Source: a virus. From it: 29,606 bases of DNA. This document shows positions 15,876 to 23,709 of this stretch, in pieces (positions within the stretch are counted from its first letter, which is position 1; each line of letters starts with the position of its first letter). The stretch spans positions 1-29,606 of the IMG/VR virus record IMGVR_UViG_3300042522_000129; one strand, 5' to 3'. A program made the translations under genes and the position numbers. The notes beneath the pieces are model-generated. The model had not been told where the DNA came from and made no database searches. It was given only the letters and a program-made list of their open reading frames with translations.

Positions 15876-17582
15876 TTAACTTCCGTAGACAGTATAACCC
15901 TTGGCTGTTGCAATAGTGGGGTTATCACTACTTGTACCGGGATTGTTAGCAACATTCAAAAAGCCAGCACTTGAAGCAAGGTCGGAATAGAATTGATTCA
16001 AAGCTCCCGCAGATAAAGAATTATCGCTTATATCTCCTCCATAAATCAATCCATATGTATAGCCCGAAGACCCTCCAAGTGCAACACCAGTAGCACGTAA
16101 CGAAGTAAGGGAATTATCCGAACAATATAGAGTCGTTAACGCTGTAAATCCGCTAACGTCTAGAGAAACGATAAAATTATTAGCACAATTTAGACTACTC
16201 AATGAAGTTGCCCCGCTTGCATTTATAGATGTTATTGAATTATCTGAACAATTTAAGTTACTTAGTGACGTTAATCCACTAACATTCAATGTAGTAATGG
16301 AATTGTTAGAGCAATTTAAAATACCTAATACTGTCAATCCACCGACATTCAGTGTGGCGAGAGAATTATTAGAACAGTCTAAATAACCTAGTGATGTTAA
16401 TCCGCTTACATTTAATGAGGTAAGAGAATTATTATTACATGACAATTGCTCTAATGTTGTTAATTCACTAACATCTAACTCGACAAGGGCATTACTATCG
16501 GTCAATAGAATTTCTAAAGCTGTTCCGCTAAGTTCTAACGATGTGATGGAATTATTATAACAACGCAAATGGGTCAGCGATGTGGCTCCCTTCGCATTCA
16601 ATCTAGTAATAATTGAGTTGTTATAACAAAATACAGTATCTAATGCTGTCAGACCGCTAATATCCAATGCGGTAAGAAAATTATTATTGCATTCTAGACG
16701 AGTAAGCGCTGTCAATCCGCTGAGATTGAGCGATGTGAGAAGGTTATTAGCGCAATATAAATTAGTAAGTGCATTCAAGCCACTAATGTCTAGAGCAGTA
16801 ACCTTATTATTTGAATTGCTAACATTTATCCATGTTAAGTCGCCGTCTTGGCTTAGACCGCTACTATCAGTACTCCAAATAAAAATTTCTTTAGGAGAAG
16901 GACCACTCCAGCTACCTTCTAATGGAATACTTAATGTAATGTAATGAGTAATGTCGGAACCGTCGCCAAATAGAGTAAAAGTTCCATCCCATGAGCGGAC
17001 ACCAATATATCCGGTTGTAGATTTTACGTATGCAACAAATTCGCTAGTGCTAATTGTTACAATTCGGGCCATGCCAAGTGGGTTTTGTTGTGGTCCTTTT
17101 GTCATAGGATCGCTAGATGTTACTTGGATGCTTCCGTCTGGAAAAGTTAATCCTTTGGCACCGACTTCCATGTTAGAAGTCCCGACGCCGGGAAATTCTA
17201 ATGAAGAATCACACCAAATGTTAGCTGCTGTTGAGCCTCCATCAGTGGTACTTTTTAAATGACCGCCTTGCCAATTCAACTCATAGCCAACATAACAATT
17301 CAAACTGATACCACTTTGACCACCAGTTGAGTTGTCAAAAGTTCCTTGAGCTAGAGTGGTTCCGTTTGATAGATTTACACCAACAAATGTAGGGGTATCT
17401 GTTGTATTCAAATCTTGATCAAATGAACTTCCACCTCCACCGCCGATAACAGTAGCTAATTGACTAAGACTGATTTTTTTAGTAACTCCACTACCAGATG
17501 GGCTATCCATAAATAACATAATATCGTCATTGGACAATGAACCGCTTCCATCTGGAAAGTCTTTTATTCGTTTAATACTCAT
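15876..17582 (-). CDS. Leucine-rich-repeat tail fibre / receptor-binding protein
   Basis: A 568-aa modular protein. Residues 1-45 (IKDFPDG, DDIMLFMDSPSG, VTKKISLSQL) are the virion-leader module shared with the 223-aa fibre. Residues 55-157 hold fibre motifs: FDQDLNTTDTPTFVGV and LTFPDGSIQVTSSD. Residues 261-500 form 11-12 leucine-rich repeats of about 21 residues, consensus LTSLNVSGLTSLxxLxCsNNS, the BspA/InlA-like type with a Cys at each Asn-ladder turn. A C-terminal cap of about 65 residues follows. LRR solenoids bind proteins or glycans, so a receptor-binding role is likely. AGGTGG precedes the ATG, which follows the upstream stop directly. Confidence 0.88.
   Translation of the reverse strand: MSIKRIKDFPDGSGSLSNDDIMLFMDSPSGSGVTKKISLSQLATVIGGGGGSSFDQDLNTTDTPTFVGVNLSNGTTLAQGTFDNSTGGQSGISLNCYVGYELNWQGGHLKSTTDGGSTAANIWCDSSLEFPGVGTSNMEVGAKGLTFPDGSIQVTSSDPMTKGPQQNPLGMARIVTISTSEFVAYVKSTTGYIGVRSWDGTFTLFGDGSDITHYITLSIPLEGSWSGPSPKEIFIWSTDSSGLSQDGDLTWINVSNSNNKVTALDISGLNALTNLYCANNLLTSLNLSGLTALTRLECNNNFLTALDISGLTALDTVFCYNNSIITRLNAKGATSLTHLRCYNNSITSLELSGTALEILLTDSNALVELDVSELTTLEQLSCNNNSLTSLNVSGLTSLGYLDCSNNSLATLNVGGLTVLGILNCSNNSITTLNVSGLTSLSNLNCSDNSITSINASGATSLSSLNCANNFIVSLDVSGFTALTTLYCSDNSLTSLRATGVALGGSSGYTYGLIYGGDISDNSLSAGALNQFYSDLASSAGFLNVANNPGTSSDNPTIATAKGYTVYGS
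16083..16802 (-). repeat. Tandem 63-base repeats encoding leucine-rich repeats
   Basis: Eleven to twelve degenerate units of about 63 bases inside the LRR fibre gene, each coding for one 21-residue repeat. The units vary in sequence, so recombination between them could alter repeat number. This is coding structure, not a CRISPR array. Confidence 0.9.
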
Positions 17583-17807
17583 TTAACCACCTACTATTGT
17601 GTTAGTGCCAACGGTGTAGTATGTTACATCATCAAATCTATCGGTATATCTGTCTTCTAGGGTATTATAAGATATATTCTTTTCGTATGTTGGGTTGATA
17701 GTATCAAATGTACCCGTTCTTTGGCAGCATACCACTACTGTGCCAGTTTTTTGGGATTCATTGCCACTCACCACATTTGTTACTACATCTACTGTTGTTA
17801 TCGCCAT
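17583..17807 (-). CDS. Small beta-rich hypothetical protein
   Basis: A 74-aa protein, Thr/Val/Asn-rich (ITTVDVVTNVVSG, TGTVVVCCQRTG, YYTVGTNTIVGG), suggesting a small beta domain. AAGGAG precedes the ATG, and the stop abuts the LRR fibre ATG. In this tail cluster it could be a minor virion component or a fibre assembly factor, but no family is recognised. Confidence 0.7.
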   Translation of the reverse strand: MAITTVDVVTNVVSGNESQKTGTVVVCCQRTGTFDTINPTYEKNISYNTLEDRYTDRFDDVTYYTVGTNTIVGG

Positions 17808-17817
17808 GTTAGTCTCC

Positions 17818-18105
17818 TTATAGGTATGGTATTATCTGTTTTCTTGTGAAATATAAGTTAACGAAGAATCCACAGAAAGCACTCAACACATTGCTAACTA
17901 CTGGACAACAGTATGATTCCAATGGATTGATAAATACGCTAAGTAATAAGCTGATCCAAAAGCTAGAACATTCGTGGCATAATAAGGGTTTATTAATATA
18001 AGGTAATTTTGCTATTTGATTTCTTATAGGGCGACTAGCTTCTGTGTCGCTCCATCCATAAGATACACCTAAACAGCATATTAAATAGGTCAATAATTCG
18101 GTCAT
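17818..18105 (-). CDS. Small membrane protein (DUF1360-like)
   Basis: A 95-aa protein with an N-terminal hydrophobic stretch, then PIRNQIAKLPYINKPLLCHECSSFWISLLLSVF and a further hydrophobic segment, so two or three membrane helices. The CxxC-S-FW motif entering a helix resembles DUF1360 membrane proteins (TCPWCLGFW type), found in spores, phages and prophages. It overlaps the upstream gene by ATGA. It may be a second holin/antiholin-type or envelope protein, but function is not known for the family. Confidence 0.68.
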   Translation of the reverse strand: MTELLTYLICCLGVSYGWSDTEASRPIRNQIAKLPYINKPLLCHECSSFWISLLLSVFINPLESYCCPVVSNVLSAFCGFFVNLYFTRKQIIPYL

Positions 18106-18509
18106 AGTAGATAAACGGTAAGGTTTTCTCCATTGTCTACTATTGAAAATGTTCTATACATCTTACCAGATAATGTTTGGGAGAATGCTAGCCAAGCTTC
18201 TTCACCCTTATCTACTGTGAATACTTTGCCAGCATAATTGTTTTGAATTCTTTGATTTTGAATTATTGCTATCTGGTTTTGCAAATCCTGCGGATTATCC
18301 ACATATTTGTCTAATAGATTGGGGTCTTCGTTTAGTTTGTCTGAAAAATACTTTACAACTCTACCTCTGCATGTGCAATTAGGATTAGTTTTGAATGTGG
18401 TTAGGTCCGCTAAAATATCTGGAAAATCAGTTGTTAAACGGGTATAAAATGTATCATTTTTGATTAATATACCAAGAGCGTCGTTTAAGTTGATCTGATT
18501 GATAATCAT
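18102..18509 (-). CDS. Hypothetical protein
   Basis: A 135-aa protein. A longer frame starting at TTG 18542 exists, but ATG at 18507-18509 with AAGGA eight bases upstream is the better start. The sequence is mixed alpha/beta with a CTCRGR motif near residue 50 and a YYF/Asn/Gln-rich helical centre; the end (YRTFSIVDNGENLTVYLL) is beta-like. No known domain was recognised. It lies in the tail region and overlaps the membrane-protein gene downstream. Confidence 0.72.
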   Translation of the reverse strand: MIINQINLNDALGILIKNDTFYTRLTTDFPDILADLTTFKTNPNCTCRGRVVKYFSDKLNEDPNLLDKYVDNPQDLQNQIAIIQNQRIQNNYAGKVFTVDKGEEAWLAFSQTLSGKMYRTFSIVDNGENLTVYLL

Positions 18510-18588
18510 TATTTGATCCTTTCGTAATTTATGGTGATCCAATATTGATTATACTGTATCTAGCTAGTTTTAGCAGCACACAATTATG

Positions 18589-18933
18589 CTATTCGGTTGG
18601 TGTATTAGATTCAATAACTGTGACTGTACCATCTTCATTTATGGTAAATTGACCAACTAATGATAATCCTTCTTGAATGCTTTCTGGACTCACGCTGCCT
18701 ATTAATGTACCGATAGCATAGTGTAGTTCAAATATTTCTTTAGCATTTGTTCCTAATGCAGAAGATATATCTGATGGGGACGCACCGTTTCCATTACGCC
18801 AGAATATTTCAGACCCTTGATTGAAGGCGTTTACCATTTGTTGATAAGTATGTCTAGTGATTTGTATCAATCTTTGGGCAGCTAATTCTGCTGGCTGCGG
18901 TTGATTTATTGATTCATTGTTTAATATACTCAT
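18589..18933 (-). CDS. Hypothetical small protein, tail region
   Basis: A 114-aa soluble protein, mostly helical in the first 90 residues (RLIQITRHTYQQMVNAFNQG, then LGTNAKEIFELHYAIGTLIG) with a short beta end (GTVTVIESN). GGAG stands upstream of the ATG. It follows the large fibre gene by 14 bases. I cannot assign a family; small helical proteins in this place are often fibre assembly or virion accessory proteins. Confidence 0.7.
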   Translation of the reverse strand: MSILNNESINQPQPAELAAQRLIQITRHTYQQMVNAFNQGSEIFWRNGNGASPSDISSALGTNAKEIFELHYAIGTLIGSVSPESIQEGLSLVGQFTINEDGTVTVIESNTPTE

Positions 18934-18947
18934 TATTTTCTCCTATA

Positions 18948-21191
18948 TTATGGTGTGCCATAACTAACTTGACTAAAATCTACAACTCCTACCCAACGAA
19001 TATTTTTGCCAGCAACACCAGTTATTCTTATTTCTAATGCTTCATTGGTATCATCAGCAACAACATCAGCTATAGATGTTGCTATACTACTTTCAACACC
19101 ACTACTTGCTACTACGGTTCCTATCAAAACTGTTGAATTAGCATTATTTCGTCTAATTCCTCCCCTAAATGTCCACCATCCGCCTTGATGATTCGTTACG
19201 TTGTAAGCACTTAATTTGATATCAAAAGCCCAACATGTTTGTGCAGGAATAGAGAAAATATTATCTGCTGCTGGAGTTGATCCATTGAGGGTCAATATTT
19301 GTTGAGTGTCATCCGTGGTTAATCTTCTACCAATTAGGATAGTGTGCTGGGCATCACCGGCACTATTAAATAAGCCAGCAGCGTGACTTAATTCTCCCTG
19401 CCTAGTGGCTTTTCCTCTAAATCCTCCCGGCACGAATGAATATACTCCGTTGGCGATGTTATTTGATCCACCCCCTATAGATGAAGATGTGGCTGACGCT
19501 GTATTGGAAGTACCACCGCAAATAACTGATCTACTACCGGTAGCATTATTTAAGTCACCTCCGCATACTGTTGACCAATTACCGGTAGCTATATTAGTTT
19601 GTCCACCAACAACGGTTGAATAACTATTAGCGGTACGATTATCGGACCCTCCACCTATAACGCTATAGGTTCCAGCCGCCACTCCCGAAACAGAAGTTCT
19701 GACTCTTTGAAAGTCATTGCTATAAATACCTCTAGTATTTCCGCTAGTGTCTGCTAATAATGCACCAGCCCCATTTGGACTAACTATTAAATCTGTGTTT
19801 GCTGTGGCTATAGATAAAATATTGTTATCTAATCTAAGATCATCTACATTTATTTGACTAGTAGTACCCTCTATATTAAGCGTTCCATTTCCAAATAATG
19901 TTGCTATATTATTCGTTCCAGCATACCATTTAAAAGCCCTAGATGTAGATATGGGTATAGAAAACCACATAGCTCCAGCTTCTATGCCTAATGCATATTC
20001 TACTTGATTAGAAGCAACATTTGGTGATAAAACAATTTTAGTACCAAGACTTCTATTTGTTGTAAAAGCTGGCGCTGCTACTCCACTAGCATTAAAATCA
20101 ATTCTATTACCATTGGTCCCATTTAAAAATAATTGAGTATTACCAGTTTCATTACCAGTATTACCATCGATATCTATAGTTTTGAACAATCCACTATTAG
20201 CAATAAGGGTTGAAAAATTTCCACTAGAACTTGGAACCCATAGTCCACTGCCGCTGTTGTATTGTAGAAATTGACCGTTAGTAGCTCCATTTGTAGCGAC
20301 ATTGTGAAGTTCTTCTAATTCATAACCATTTTGTATGGCGACGTATATTCTTCCCGAACTAGAGTTCTTTTTGAGAACAACGCCAACAAACACAAGATGT
20401 TCTGGGGCATAATTCTTTGTTGTTGTGTATGTTCCGGGGGTATTTCCTAGCCATAAAATATCTCCAGCATTATAACTATTAGTGTCTATTCCCCTAATGA
20501 TGCCTCTATTTATGACCCAACCTTCAGAACCAGCTGATATATTTTCAGCTACTATACCAAATGTTTTAGCTGATGTTGTGTCTGATGCACTAGATGCTCT
20601 TTTAACAGACACTCTTTGCCCCTGTGCGCCAAATATATAAACAACTTCACCTTTATTTAATGTTGTGGTTTCAGCATTATAGACTAATGAGGTTAAGTCC
20701 TGACCAATAGATAAAGCAATATTGCCACCCTTCAGATATTCTTGTAAGATTCCTTCTCCATCATCCCAAAATATTGATCCATATCCACCAACCGTTTCTG
20801 GCGTTGTGTCAAATTGGATTGTATCAAAAGTACCACTGTGAGCAATTAAATTGCCGCTAACATTTAATAAAGTCCCATCAAAAGTTAAATTGCTTTCACC
20901 GTTGATTCCAGATGTGCTGCCGTCGCTAGTTAAAATTCTATTATCTAGAGGGTTGTATACATATGTTTGTCCTCCTCCAGACCCTGTTGATCCAGACCCA
21001 ATTGGACTTAAATCTGACCAAGTATCGATACCATTACCTATTTTAAGAATATTGGTGTCTACAGCGAAGGCTGGTTCACCAGAAGCTAAAACTGGATTAT
21101 AAGAAACGAAATCTGTTTCATTTCCTCTTCTTAATTGTATCTTCAAGAATTGTTTTTGAGAATCACAAGGATTTAGTTCATTTTCTGGCAT
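18948..21191 (-). CDS. Large tail fibre / adhesin-like protein
   Basis: A 747-aa fibre. ATG at 21191 (AAGGTG five bases upstream, TGATG overlap with the peptidase stop) is preferred to TTG three bases earlier. Residues 15-65 carry the module LKIQLRRGNETDF, LASGEPAFAVDTNILKIGNG, shared with the 223-aa fibre and with major-tropism-determinant-like proteins. The middle is Gly/Asn/Ser/Thr-rich, typical of trimeric beta shafts. Residues about 500-600 contain six or so repeats of 14-15 residues (VVGGQTNIATGNWST, VCGGDLNNATGSRSV) like the head repeats of YadA-type adhesins. The C-terminus (WWTFRGGIRR, LEIRITGVAGKNIRWVG) is a beta-sandwich-like tip. No S74 chaperone is visible. Confidence 0.87.
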   Translation of the reverse strand: MPENELNPCDSQKQFLKIQLRRGNETDFVSYNPVLASGEPAFAVDTNILKIGNGIDTWSDLSPIGSGSTGSGGGQTYVYNPLDNRILTSDGSTSGINGESNLTFDGTLLNVSGNLIAHSGTFDTIQFDTTPETVGGYGSIFWDDGEGILQEYLKGGNIALSIGQDLTSLVYNAETTTLNKGEVVYIFGAQGQRVSVKRASSASDTTSAKTFGIVAENISAGSEGWVINRGIIRGIDTNSYNAGDILWLGNTPGTYTTTKNYAPEHLVFVGVVLKKNSSSGRIYVAIQNGYELEELHNVATNGATNGQFLQYNSGSGLWVPSSSGNFSTLIANSGLFKTIDIDGNTGNETGNTQLFLNGTNGNRIDFNASGVAAPAFTTNRSLGTKIVLSPNVASNQVEYALGIEAGAMWFSIPISTSRAFKWYAGTNNIATLFGNGTLNIEGTTSQINVDDLRLDNNILSIATANTDLIVSPNGAGALLADTSGNTRGIYSNDFQRVRTSVSGVAAGTYSVIGGGSDNRTANSYSTVVGGQTNIATGNWSTVCGGDLNNATGSRSVICGGTSNTASATSSSIGGGSNNIANGVYSFVPGGFRGKATRQGELSHAAGLFNSAGDAQHTILIGRRLTTDDTQQILTLNGSTPAADNIFSIPAQTCWAFDIKLSAYNVTNHQGGWWTFRGGIRRNNANSTVLIGTVVASSGVESSIATSIADVVADDTNEALEIRITGVAGKNIRWVGVVDFSQVSYGTP
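19400..19690 (-). repeat. Short tandem repeats in the large fibre (adhesin-head type)
   Basis: About six degenerate units of roughly 42-45 bases encode a GG-x-N-x-A-x-G pattern in the 747-aa fibre. This is like YadA-type head repeats, which stack as a left-handed parallel beta-roll in trimers. Confidence 0.7.
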
Positions 21192-22108
21192 CAAAACACC
21201 TTATCTAAAGTCCAAGTTACTTTTCGCGGTGGGAATCCATCAACATCGCTGAATACCCAAGAACCGTTTTGATTTAACATTTCAGCAGCATCGCGTTCTC
21301 TTATCCAGAAACTACCTTCTGGTTGATCATGACGTTTTTCACCGCCATTCCATACGCCCCAACTATTCTGAATGAGGAATAGCGTTTCATTATAAATTTC
21401 GTGTGTATCATCTACACCTATCCAAGCCATCGCGTGACTCCAAGAGCCACTTCGTGATGCTACTCCATATTTATCTCTTCTTGAAGAGAATCCAGAATTA
21501 CTACAAACACTAATAGAATAACCATTAGCAATAGCATCTCTAGCTTGTTCTATTGTATTTATTAAGCTGATAGTTTTAACTTTATGTTTTTGGGCATATT
21601 TAACTAATTCATCTGGAACTCCAGAGCGGCCCCATTTACCACCAATGGCACTGTATTGTGATAAATCGTAGTCGCCGTACTTTTGTCGTAATAATATTCC
21701 ACCCGTTTGATTTACAAATCGTGCGGCACCAGAACAGGTCATGCCCTCGCCGCCGTGCCCTCTAGAACCATAGATACCCTCTGTTGCTCCACGGGCAACG
21801 AAATCTTCTCGTTCACCGTTTAATATTTCACAACTACGGGTCACATCTACAGCATTTCTAGTTGCATGGCTAACACAATCGCCTTGTACCTGTCTTTCTG
21901 ATGGACCAAACGCTGGATCAAACTGTAATAAAGACTTAAAAGGTAAAGCTAGTTTACCCTTTCCAGTGCCAAACAAATCGTGTGCTGCCACACCGAATAA
22001 TGGGTGTGGAAGCTCTCCAAGTAATTTGTCTAAATCTTTTGGGTCACAGTATGATCCAACAAAGCCGTCTTTATAGGCTTTAAGTAAATCTCTAGGTGTT
22101 TTAAACAT
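21191..22108 (-). CDS. Papain-like (C1-type) cysteine peptidase
   Basis: A 305-aa protein with the papain triad in order: Cys78 in RQVQGDCVSHA (the preceding Gln serving the oxyanion hole), His225 in GSWSHAMAWIGVDD, and Asn248 in FLIQNSWGVWNGG followed by GSFWIRE. The glycine-rich GIYGSRGHGGEGM stretch lies between. No signal peptide or propeptide is evident, but residues 1-70 could be a short pro-region. It lies between a holin-like gene and the large fibre. C1 peptidases are unusual as endolysins; possible roles are virion maturation, host protein cleavage at entry, or peptidoglycan cross-link cleavage. AGGAT precedes the ATG. Confidence 0.87.
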   Translation of the reverse strand: MFKTPRDLLKAYKDGFVGSYCDPKDLDKLLGELPHPLFGVAAHDLFGTGKGKLALPFKSLLQFDPAFGPSERQVQGDCVSHATRNAVDVTRSCEILNGEREDFVARGATEGIYGSRGHGGEGMTCSGAARFVNQTGGILLRQKYGDYDLSQYSAIGGKWGRSGVPDELVKYAQKHKVKTISLINTIEQARDAIANGYSISVCSNSGFSSRRDKYGVASRSGSWSHAMAWIGVDDTHEIYNETLFLIQNSWGVWNGGEKRHDQPEGSFWIRERDAAEMLNQNGSWVFSDVDGFPPRKVTWTLDKVF

Positions 22109-22109
22109 A

Positions 22110-22331
22110 TTACTTATCCTTTGTGTTATCTCTTGCCCATTTGACTACAGTATTGATGACAACTGCTACTACTGGAACGATTAAAGCTGACATATTGCCA
22201 AGATCAATCTTTGCGAGATTTTCACCGACATATGTTAAAACAGCAGCTAATCCTACTAATAGAGCATTTTTGCCAACTGATACTAAATCATATGCATTTA
22301 GAGCAAAAGATTTTGAACCGTAGTTGTTCAT
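22110..22331 (-). CDS. Holin-like small membrane protein
   Basis: A 73-aa protein with two hydrophobic segments (NALLVGLAAVLTYVG and SALIVPVVAVVINTVV) separated by a short turn, ending in a charged tail (KWARDNTKDK). Two helices, short length and a basic end fit a class II or III holin. AAAGGAG precedes the ATG. It lies between the PAS membrane protein and the C1 peptidase, where a lysis cassette could sit. Holin calls from topology alone are tentative. Confidence 0.65.
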   Translation of the reverse strand: MNNYGSKSFALNAYDLVSVGKNALLVGLAAVLTYVGENLAKIDLGNMSALIVPVVAVVINTVVKWARDNTKDK

Positions 22332-22332
22332 G

Positions 22333-22932
22333 TTAAGTCTCCTTTGTGTCTGAAATACTGATACTAATTAAAAACCCACCATGAGAACTGTCGTTAATCT
22401 TATACGGAAAACCGATTAGTTTTATGGCCTTGTCCTCGCAGTTTCTTGTCATTTTAACGAATTTTCTATTCATGTCTAAGCACGATTTGAATTCGCTAAA
22501 AAATTCTTCTCTTTCGTCTTCGTGGATATAACTTAACCAATCATACCCATCGACGCTATTTATTAAATCGCTAGTTAATTCGTAAAAGCTATAGTTTGTC
22601 CAGACTAATCTTCCGTGATCATCAGTTTCGAAAAGAGCTTCTTTAGTATAATGTAAAGCCGCTTTTGTTCTTTGTTCGATAACTTTCTGTCGTGTTTCCA
22701 TTCTGCCTATAGTGACTCTTAAATCTATAACAGCATCTTTCAAACTATTTCCACCATTTGTGGTTAGTTCTTTTTTTATTGCTTGCAACGAGTTGATGAG
22801 ATCATCTTGACTTTTAAGAAGCTTGATGATTGGCTTTATTGCTTTGACCCAAATTAGACTACAGAAGGTGCCTAAACCACCAAGTAAACTAAATACTAAT
22901 GTTATATGTTCGGGGTCTTTGAAGTCTATCAT
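22333..22932 (-). CDS. Membrane-anchored PAS-domain protein
   Basis: A 199-aa protein with three parts: an N-terminal membrane helix (about 10-28, VFSLLGGLGTFCSLIWV), a coiled coil (about 38-95), and a C-terminal PAS-like domain (95-199). The PAS pattern is ALFETDDHGRLVWTNYSFYELT, then DWLSYIHEDEREEFFSEF, then IGFPYKINDSSHGGFLISISD, the sensor-fold order seen in signalling proteins. No kinase, cyclase or HTH output is attached. GGAGG precedes the ATG; a strong hairpin lies 17-57 bases upstream. Next to a holin-like gene, it may sense a ligand, redox state or light and act on membrane events. Fold is supported; ligand is unknown. Confidence 0.78.
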   Translation of the reverse strand: MIDFKDPEHITLVFSLLGGLGTFCSLIWVKAIKPIIKLLKSQDDLINSLQAIKKELTTNGGNSLKDAVIDLRVTIGRMETRQKVIEQRTKAALHYTKEALFETDDHGRLVWTNYSFYELTSDLINSVDGYDWLSYIHEDEREEFFSEFKSCLDMNRKFVKMTRNCEDKAIKLIGFPYKINDSSHGGFLISISISDTKET

Positions 22933-22948
22933 TTTACCTCCAAAGTAA

Positions 22949-22989
22949 TGGAATTATGCCCCACAACCCATGCTGTAGGGCATATTCCA
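22949..22989 (-). promoter_or_regulatory. Strong RNA hairpin between virion gene and PAS gene
   Basis: In the minus-strand RNA, two 16-base arms pair (TGGAATATGCCCTACA with TGTGGGGCATAATTCCA) with one bulged A and one G-U pair, and an eight-base loop. No U-run follows on the minus strand, so it is not a normal intrinsic terminator. It starts 14 bases after the stop of the 208-aa virion gene and ends just before the GGAGG of the PAS gene. It may stabilise the 3' end of the abundant virion mRNA, be a processing site, or lower readthrough into the downstream genes. Confidence 0.65.
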
Positions 22990-23002
22990 AATAATTACCG
23001 TA

Positions 23003-23629
23003 TCAAGACTCGTAACTATTCTTGGCCTTATATGATGTGCTAACTGGATTTTTAGCGCCAAACATATAGGTTAATTCACCGGGAACGCTTCTTGTTGGTG
23101 TAGCAGCATCATCTGTAGCGGCTGTTGAGCCATCATCAGCCTTAACAAAGTTTGCTTCTGAACCAGCACTAGTACCCTTTGTACGACCGGGAACAACATC
23201 TCCATTTGGAACTGCTAAAACGTTGAATTCAGCGTCAGCGTAAGCACCAATTCTGTAAGTTGATACAGTCTTGTTGATACTCTTACCAGTAACTCCACCG
23301 GGAATAGTTAAGAATGTAGAAGTTGAATTATTTACCTTTGAGGCGTTGTCGCCAGCGGCTCTGAGTAAATAATTTGTACCGGGAGCAGGTGTATAGGCAA
23401 AAGTACCAGAACTCTTGGCCTTTGTTACACCATGAGGGTCAGCATTAGAAGCACCGCCGTTTGTATCTTGTACAACGACTGTGCCATAACTTTTCTTAGC
23501 GGCATTAACTTCTACTAGGTCTAAAACGTTGGCGATTGGGCCGCTAGCGGAAACATTGCCAGCGGCTACTAGTGTGCCACCGTTATTCTTTTTTGATCCG
23601 CCGCCGGACTTTGCAGCTGTGGTTGACAT
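23003..23629 (-). CDS. Probable abundant virion protein
   Basis: A 208-aa protein very rich in Gly, Ala, Ser, Thr and Val, with no Cys and few large hydrophobics, suggesting a beta-rich structural protein. It opens with a flexible, glycine/lysine-rich arm (SGGGSKKNNGG) and contains tandem short motifs such as SGTFAYTPAPGTNYLLRAAGD. It is the first gene after the TATAAATA box and the sigma gene, has a good GGAG site eight bases before the ATG and a hairpin behind it, all consistent with strong late expression. It may be a head decoration or fibre protein; no sequence family was recognised. Confidence 0.7.
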   Translation of the reverse strand: MSTTAAKSGGGSKKNNGGTLVAAGNVSASGPIANVLDLVEVNAAKKSYGTVVVQDTNGGASNADPHGVTKAKSSGTFAYTPAPGTNYLLRAAGDNASKVNNSTSTFLTIPGGVTGKSINKTVSTYRIGAYADAEFNVLAVPNGDVVPGRTKGTSAGSEANFVKADDGSTAATDDAATPTRSVPGELTYMFGAKNPVSTSYKAKNSYES

Positions 23630-23696
23630 AGATTTTCTCCATTGAAATTAGTTAGAAATGTCATATTCCACATCCTTTTAAAGTCCGGTTCCTACT

Positions 23697-23704
23697 TATT
23701 TATA
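23697..23704 (-). promoter_or_regulatory. TATAAATA box, T4 late-promoter motif
   Basis: TATAAATA on the minus strand, 68 bases before the virion-protein ATG and within the 80-base gap after the sigma-factor gene. This is the exact -10 element used by T4 gp55 with RNA polymerase. No -35 element is visible, as expected for late promoters. Six copies of this octamer occur on this strand and about two or three are expected by chance at this AT content, but this is the only one in an intergenic gap. Confidence 0.55.
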
Positions 23705-23709
23705 CACAT

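Noticed and set aside
16083-16802. Regular repeats that could suggest a CRISPR array
   Set aside because: Units are 63 bases, in frame, lack constant repeats with unique spacers, and encode leucine-rich repeats.
18548-18553. TATAAT in the 79-base gap before the 135-aa gene
   Set aside because: No acceptable -35 element at 16-18 bases and no extended -10; too weak to call as a promoter.
14295-21191. Diversity-generating retroelement suggested by tropism-determinant-like domains
   Set aside because: No reverse transcriptase, template repeat or C-type-lectin variable region was found in the window; only the N-terminal module resembles Mtd.
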